Below, piece by piece: positions 56,410-64,000 of a stretch of DNA of 64,000 nucleotides. The translations under genes and the position numbers were made by a program. The DNA comes from Prescottella subtropica (GTDB lineage Bacteria > Actinomycetota > Actinomycetes > Mycobacteriales > Mycobacteriaceae): the NCBI RefSeq assembly GCF_005434945.1, contig NZ_SKCH01000009.1, forward strand, positions 1-64,000, in the 5' to 3' direction. The notes beneath the pieces are model-generated. The model was not told the DNA's origin, did not search any database, and saw nothing but the letters and a program-made list of their open reading frames with translations. Every line of letters begins with the position of its first letter. Positions within the stretch are counted from its first letter, which is position 1.

Positions 56410-57101
56410 CGCTCCGCCTTCCGTTCCACATCCGACACCACTGCAAGGCCCCGGTCCGGCTCACCGTAACGCCACCGCCGCCCCCACCGCCCGGCAACGT
56501 CGACGGCCAGGCAGATCGACACGAACGCGACGACGAGCACCACCAATCCGATCGCCATCTGCAGGTAGCCCTGCGCGCGCGGGTCGATGAACGGGTACGG
56601 GTACCAGTCGACGATCGGGCCGCGGATCAGCGTGTAGACGCCGTAGACGGCCGGGAACCACAGCCACGTCACGGCCTGCGCGTCACCGATCCGTCGGAAC
56701 GACGGGAACACCACCCAGTCGAGGAACAGCACCAACGGCAGGATCCGGTGCACGACCTCGTTCGTCCACGTCCCCTGCCCGCCGACGTCGACGTTCGACA
56801 ACAGCACCGCGTACACGATGCCGGTGATCACCATGTACACGGTGACCGCGCCGCGGAACAGTTGCCAGCGCCGGCCCTGCGGGTCACCGAGAGCGCCCAC
56901 CGCGAGGACGATCACGGCCATCACGTTGCTCAGGACGGTGAAGTAGCTGAAATAGCTGACGAGGTCGAAATCCGGCTGCCCGGCCTCCCGGACCGGTAAC
57001 CACAGGATCGCCACCACCCCGAGAACCGCGAACCCGAGTCGCAGGGCCCGGACCGGTACGGGTGTTCGAGGGCCAGGCGCGTTCCCTGCTGCGTCGCTCA
57101 C
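56406..57101 (-). CDS. Pr6Pr / FAR-17a-like membrane protein
   Basis: A 231-residue protein with six TM helices of the Pr6Pr family, which resembles androgen-induced AIG1/FAR-17a hydrolases. LVSYFSYFTVLSNVMAVIVLA, HRILPLVLFLDWVVFPS and YGVYTLIRGPIVDWYPYPF are typical, with a His in the third helix pair. A lipid hydrolase role is known only for eukaryotic relatives. GTG at 57101. Operon with the aminotransferase. Confidence 0.85.
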   Translation of the reverse strand: MSDAAGNAPGPRTPVPVRALRLGFAVLGVVAILWLPVREAGQPDFDLVSYFSYFTVLSNVMAVIVLAVGALGDPQGRRWQLFRGAVTVYMVITGIVYAVLLSNVDVGGQGTWTNEVVHRILPLVLFLDWVVFPSFRRIGDAQAVTWLWFPAVYGVYTLIRGPIVDWYPYPFIDPRAQGYLQMAIGLVVLVVAFVSICLAVDVAGRWGRRWRYGEPDRGLAVVSDVERKAER

Positions 57102-57174
57102 CCGCCGATCGTCGCACGCGACAGCCGGTTCCGTCCGATATTGCCGTTGCACGCTTCGATAGGCTGTGCGCAGC

Positions 57175-61083
<3,909 letters not shown>

Positions 61084-61092
61084 GGATCCCGG

Positions 61093-61581
61093 TCACGTCG
61101 CCGGGGACACCACGCCATCGGTGTCCTCGGCGCGGTTCTCGCGGTGGGCGCGCAGATCCTCGATCTCCCGCTCGAAGTCCTCGGCGGAACTGAAGGACCG
61201 GTACACCGACGCGAACCGCAGGTAGGCCACCTCGTCGAGATCCCGCAGCGGACCGAGAATCGCCAATCCGACCTCGTGGCTGGGGATCTCGGGCCCCGAC
61301 GCCCGGACCGCGTCCTCGACCTTCTGCGCCAGCAGGTTCAGCGCATCGTTGTCGACGTGCCGGCCCTGGCAGGCGCGCTGCACGCCGCGGACCACCTTCT
61401 CCCGACTGAACGGCTCGGTCACACCACTGCGTTTGACCACTGCGAGGACCGCGGTCTCGACGGTGGTGAAGCGACGCCCGCACTCCGGGCACGAACGGCG
61501 CCGCCGGATCGCGGCCCCCTCGTCGGCTTCACGAGAATCGACCACGCGCGAATCGGGGTGCCGGCAGAACGGGCAGTGCAT
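61093..61581 (-). CDS. nrdR: transcriptional repressor NrdR
   Basis: A 162-residue regulator of ribonucleotide reductase genes. A zinc ribbon uses Cys3, Cys6, Cys31 and Cys34 ([19 protein letters not shown]). The ATP-cone follows ([20 protein letters not shown]) and senses dATP/ATP. GAGGA seven bases before the ATG at 61581. TATCCT at 61620-61625 is a likely -10. It lies between lexA and hrpA as in mycobacteria (Rv2718c). Confidence 0.96.
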   Translation of the reverse strand: MHCPFCRHPDSRVVDSREADEGAAIRRRRSCPECGRRFTTVETAVLAVVKRSGVTEPFSREKVVRGVQRACQGRHVDNDALNLLAQKVEDAVRASGPEIPSHEVGLAILGPLRDLDEVAYLRFASVYRSFSSAEDFEREIEDLRAHRENRAEDTDGVVSPAT

Positions 61582-61643
61582 GGTGAATCCTCGCGGTGGG
61601 GTGTGACTGACAGGATCCGAGGATACCCGTCCCACCCACACCG

Positions 61644-61982
61644 TCAGCGACTCCCGGGTACCGAGACCTGCACGGTCTCCGTACCGGCAGGAACCGTCGG
61701 CGGGCCGGCCGCGAGGTCCGCGAGCGCATTCAGTCCGACGACGACGCCGACGGTGATCACGACGGTCGCCAGCACGGACGCCCAACCACCCGCCGCCTCA
61801 GCCCGCGAGGGTCCCGCCGATCGTGCGACCCGCGATCCCGGCGCGCCGCGGCGCGGTCGGGCGTCGTACCGCACGACGCCACCGCGCGGATGCGTCGTGG
61901 CCCGTCGCCGGCGGGACGGCGTCGGGCCGACTCTCCCTGAGCAACGCGCAGTCGATCCATTTCCCGAAAGTACGATCCCCAT
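61644..61982 (-). CDS. SOS-linked single-TM protein (Rv2719c/ChiZ position, no LysM)
   Basis: A 112-residue protein divergent from lexA. A basic cytoplasmic half ([13 protein letters not shown]) precedes one TM helix ([21 protein letters not shown], about residues 67-87) and a 20-residue outer tail ending VQVSVPGSR. In M. tuberculosis the gene here, Rv2719c, ends with a LysM domain; this protein stops where that would begin. SOS boxes upstream suggest a DNA-damage-induced division inhibitor like ChiZ or DivS, by position. GGGAGG precedes the ATG. Confidence 0.75.
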   Translation of the reverse strand: MGIVLSGNGSTARCSGRVGPTPSRRRRATTHPRGGVVRYDARPRRGAPGSRVARSAGPSRAEAAGGWASVLATVVITVGVVVGLNALADLAAGPPTVPAGTETVQVSVPGSR

Positions 61983-62060
61983 CCGAACCTCCCAGTGAGT
62001 CGTCACAGCTCGTCGGACACTGTGCGAGTCGTCCGAACATCTCCCGTTCACACCACCTGT

Positions 62061-62092
62061 TCGATCACGTGTTCGATAGAACACATATTCGA
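62061..62092. promoter_or_regulatory. two abutting LexA boxes
   Basis: Compared with the actinobacterial consensus TCGAAC-N4-GTTCGA, 62061-62076 (TCGATCACGTGTTCGA) has one mismatch and 62077-62092 (TAGAACACATATTCGA) has two. They touch with no gap, upstream of the short TM protein. Confidence 0.8.
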
Positions 62093-62140
62093 TTTCTACC
62101 ACGCGACGGCGGCGAAGTCACCGGTTTCCGCCGCCGCGTG

Positions 62141-62156
62141 TCGAACAGATGTTTGA
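62141..62156. promoter_or_regulatory. LexA box at the lexA promoter
   Basis: TCGAACAGATGTTTGA, one mismatch to consensus. It overlaps the -35 element at 62153. Confidence 0.85.
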
Positions 62157-62181
62157 AGTGGTGGCGTGATCGGGATAGATT
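62153..62181 (+). promoter_or_regulatory. lexA promoter
   Basis: TTGAAG (62153-62158), a 17-base spacer, and TAGATT (62176-62181). The LexA box covers the -35, giving simple autorepression. Confidence 0.75.
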
Positions 62182-62220
62182 CGGGGCAACGCATGCGGGC
62201 ACACCAGGGAGGCGAACCGA

Positions 62221-62946
62221 ATGAAGGACGAGACCACGAGTTCCGCCGGACGTGCCGTCGGCAGTGCCGACGACGACACGGGCCGTGAACCGGTTCTCGA
62301 CGCCGCGCAGCTCACCGACCGGCAGCGCCGTGTCCTCGAGGTCATCCGCGCCTCGGTCGCCGACCGCGGTTACCCCCCGAGCATCCGCGAGATCGGTGAT
62401 GCGGTGGGTCTGACGTCGACGTCGTCGGTCGCCCACCAGTTACGCACCCTCGAACGCAAGGGTTTCCTGCGTCGCGACCCCAACCGGCCGCGGGCGGTGG
62501 ACGTGCGCGGGCTCGACAACGTGGTCCAGGCCGCCGTTCCGTCCGGAGCCACCGCGGCCGGCGACCTTCCCGATCCCACGTTCGTCCCGGTCCTCGGCCG
62601 CATCGCCGCCGGTGGTCCGATCCTGGCCGAGGAGGCCGTCGAGGACGTGTTCCCGCTGCCCCGCGAACTCGTGGGCCAGGGGTCGCTGTTCCTGCTCAAG
62701 GTCGTCGGGGAGTCGATGATCGACGCCGCGATCTGCGACGGCGACTGGGTGGTGGTCCGGCAGCAGAACGTCGCCGACAACGGCGACGTCGTGGCCGCGA
62801 TGATCGACGGTGAGGCCACCGTGAAGACGTTCAAGCGCACCGGCAAGGACGTGTGGCTCATGCCGCACAATCGGCTGTTCGAGCCGATCCCCGGCAACGA
62901 CGCGGCAATCCTCGGCAAGGTCGTCACCGTGATGCGCAAACTCTGA
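62221..62946 (+). CDS. lexA: SOS repressor LexA
   Basis: A 241-residue self-cleaving repressor. The winged helix is [23 protein letters not shown]. The cleavage site is Ala130-Gly131 in GRIAAGGP, with catalytic Ser165 (GESMIDAA) and Lys202 (ATVKTF). RecA filaments trigger cleavage and derepress damage genes. GGGAGG lies eight bases before the ATG at 62221. The mRNA ends at the hairpin 62959-62995. Confidence 0.97.
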   Translation: MKDETTSSAGRAVGSADDDTGREPVLDAAQLTDRQRRVLEVIRASVADRGYPPSIREIGDAVGLTSTSSVAHQLRTLERKGFLRRDPNRPRAVDVRGLDNVVQAAVPSGATAAGDLPDPTFVPVLGRIAAGGPILAEEAVEDVFPLPRELVGQGSLFLLKVVGESMIDAAICDGDWVVVRQQNVADNGDVVAAMIDGEATVKTFKRTGKDVWLMPHNRLFEPIPGNDAAILGKVVTVMRKL

Positions 62947-62958
62947 TCCGACGACCGT

Positions 62959-62995
62959 AGGGCGGGTCCGCAGCACGATGCTGCGGACCCGCCCT
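62959..62995. terminator. bidirectional terminator hairpin
   Basis: Perfect 17-bp stem AGGGCGGGTCCGCAGCA with loop CGA, between the convergent lexA and acyl-CoA dehydrogenase genes. Confidence 0.88.
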
Positions 62996-63010
62996 GCGGT
63001 GTTTCGTGTG

Positions 63011-64000
63011 TCAGCTCAGATTCAGGCTGCGCCCGATGATCTCCTTCATGATCTCGGTGGTGCCGCCGTAGATCCGCTGGACCCGGGAATCGAGGTACGC
63101 CTTGGCGATCGGGTACTCGCGCATGTAGCCGTAGCCACCGTGCAGCTGCAGGCACCGGTCGACGAGTTCGACCTGCTTCTCCGTCGTCCACCACTTGGCC
63201 ATCGCGGCCTCCTGGACGGTCAGCTTGCCCTCGTTGAGCAGTTCGATCGACCGGTCGACGAACACGCGCGCGATCTGGGTCTCGGTGGCGAGTTCGGCAA
63301 GCACGAAGCGGCTGTTCTGGAAGCTGCCGATCGACTTGCCGAACGCCTTACGGTCCCGGCAGTACCGGATCGTCTGCTCGAGCACCGACTCCATCGCCGC
63401 GACCGCGACCACCGCGATCGACAACCGCTCCTGCGGCAGGTTCTGCATCAGGTAGATGAAGCCCAGACCCTCCTCGCCGAGCAGGTTCTCGGCGGGCACC
63501 CGGACGTCGGTGAACGACAGTTCGGCGGTGTCCTGCGCCGCGAGGCCGATCTTGTCGAGGTTGCGGCCCCGCTCGAAGCCCTCCATGCCGCGCTCGACGA
63601 CGAGCAGTGAGAACCCCTGCGCGCCCTTGTCCGGATCGGTGCAGGCCACGACGATCACCAGGTCGGCGTTGATGCCGTTGGTGATGAACGTCTTGGAGCC
63701 GTTGAGGATCCAGTGGTCCCCGTCGCGGACTGCGCGGGTCTTGATGCCCTGCAGGTCCGATCCGGTGCCGGGCTCGGTCATCGCGATCGCGGTGATGATC
63801 TCACCGGAGCAGAAGCCGGGCAGCCAGCGCTGCTTCTGTTCCTCGGTGGCGAGGTCGATCAGGTACGGGGCCACGACGTCGTTGTGCAGCATGAAGCCGG
63901 GACCGCCGAAACCGCCGCGGGTGGTCTCCTCGGTGACGATCGTGTTGTACCGGAAGTCCCGGACTCCCCCGCCGCCGTACTCCTCGGGCACCGCCATACC
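63011..64000 (-). CDS. acyl-CoA dehydrogenase, partial (FadE20-like)
   Basis: At least 328 residues; the N-terminus lies beyond the window edge. FAD and substrate motifs: IAMTEPGTGSDLQGIKTRA, ITNGINADLVIVV, RKAFGKSIGSFQNSRF, and QLHGGYGYMREYPIAKAYLDSR. The catalytic Glu is probably in QRIYGGTTEIMKEII near the C-terminus. It oxidises an acyl-CoA to the enoyl-CoA in beta-oxidation or branched-chain breakdown. By position it corresponds to Rv2724c (fadE20). Confidence 0.93.
   Translation of the reverse strand, partial: GMAVPEEYGGGGVRDFRYNTIVTEETTRGGFGGPGFMLHNDVVAPYLIDLATEEQKQRWLPGFCSGEIITAIAMTEPGTGSDLQGIKTRAVRDGDHWILNGSKTFITNGINADLVIVVACTDPDKGAQGFSLLVVERGMEGFERGRNLDKIGLAAQDTAELSFTDVRVPAENLLGEEGLGFIYLMQNLPQERLSIAVVAVAAMESVLEQTIRYCRDRKAFGKSIGSFQNSRFVLAELATETQIARVFVDRSIELLNEGKLTVQEAAMAKWWTTEKQVELVDRCLQLHGGYGYMREYPIAKAYLDSRVQRIYGGTTEIMKEIIGRSLNLS

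Noticed and set aside
62022-62050. A fourth LexA box (CGAAC...GTTC near 62035)
   Set aside because: The half-sites are seven bases apart instead of four.

Overview
The window is GC-rich actinobacterial chromosome. Its gene content and order match the Mycobacteriales, most likely Rhodococcus or a close Nocardiaceae relative. The order KimA-like permease, ceoB-ceoC, DUF3159, OB-fold protein, DUF3710, dut, DUF3093, DUF4193, cei, inositol phosphatase, ppgK and sigA, followed later by sigB, ideR, a PAC2 protein, ahpCD, nrdR, lexA and an acyl-CoA dehydrogenase, follows the M. tuberculosis Rv2690-Rv2724 segment as I remember it. It is a housekeeping region with a more accessory left end.

Layout. 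1-118 shows nothing recognisable. 119-12374 is the accessory-like part: a DUF222/HNH (13E12-type) protein with an 11-base homopolymer, a sugar porter, a pentapeptide-repeat protein coupled to dxs, a glutaminase-STAS-cNMP fusion, an ABC exporter, and a MarR-controlled drug exporter. 12568-18546 holds a TrmA-type methyltransferase, a KimA-like K+ permease divergent from two TrkA/RCK proteins, DUF3159 and an OB-fold protein. 18727-26100 runs from nucleotide and envelope genes (dut, cei, DUF3093, DUF4193) to ppgK and sigA. 26107-33614 holds a KhtTU-like K+/H+ antiporter pair, a helicase, a YihY protein and small zinc-ribbon proteins. 33648-39619 covers sigB with a stress-type control region, a GNAT/acyl-CoA-ligase acetyltransferase overlapping an AcuC deacetylase, and ideR. 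39659-49460 covers galE, DUF4192, a lipoprotein, PAC2, hydrolase, a DUF3516 helicase and an HTH-less LysR-like protein divergent from DUF5997. 49471-57101 covers a lipase, oxyR-ahpC-ahpD, a PhzF protein, a secreted Rpf-LysM protein, an NlpC/P60-like protein and an aminotransferase. 57175-64000 covers hrpA, nrdR, a short SOS-linked membrane protein, lexA, and an acyl-CoA dehydrogenase cut by the window edge.

How the parts work together. Three themes recur. Potassium: a KimA-like importer, CeoB/CeoC gating proteins and a KhtTU exporter. Stress control: SigA, SigB, LexA, OxyR and IdeR, each with visible control sites. Acetyl-CoA and lysine acetylation: the acetyltransferase and deacetylase share one operon. 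A striking local rule is a TANNNT hexamer placed 6-8 bases before the start codon, implying leaderless mRNAs. It helped fix many starts, and at two divergent pairs the two hexamers overlap each other. Nearly every convergent gene pair is separated by a perfect or near-perfect long hairpin. No IS element, CRISPR array, prophage, tRNA or rRNA gene was seen.
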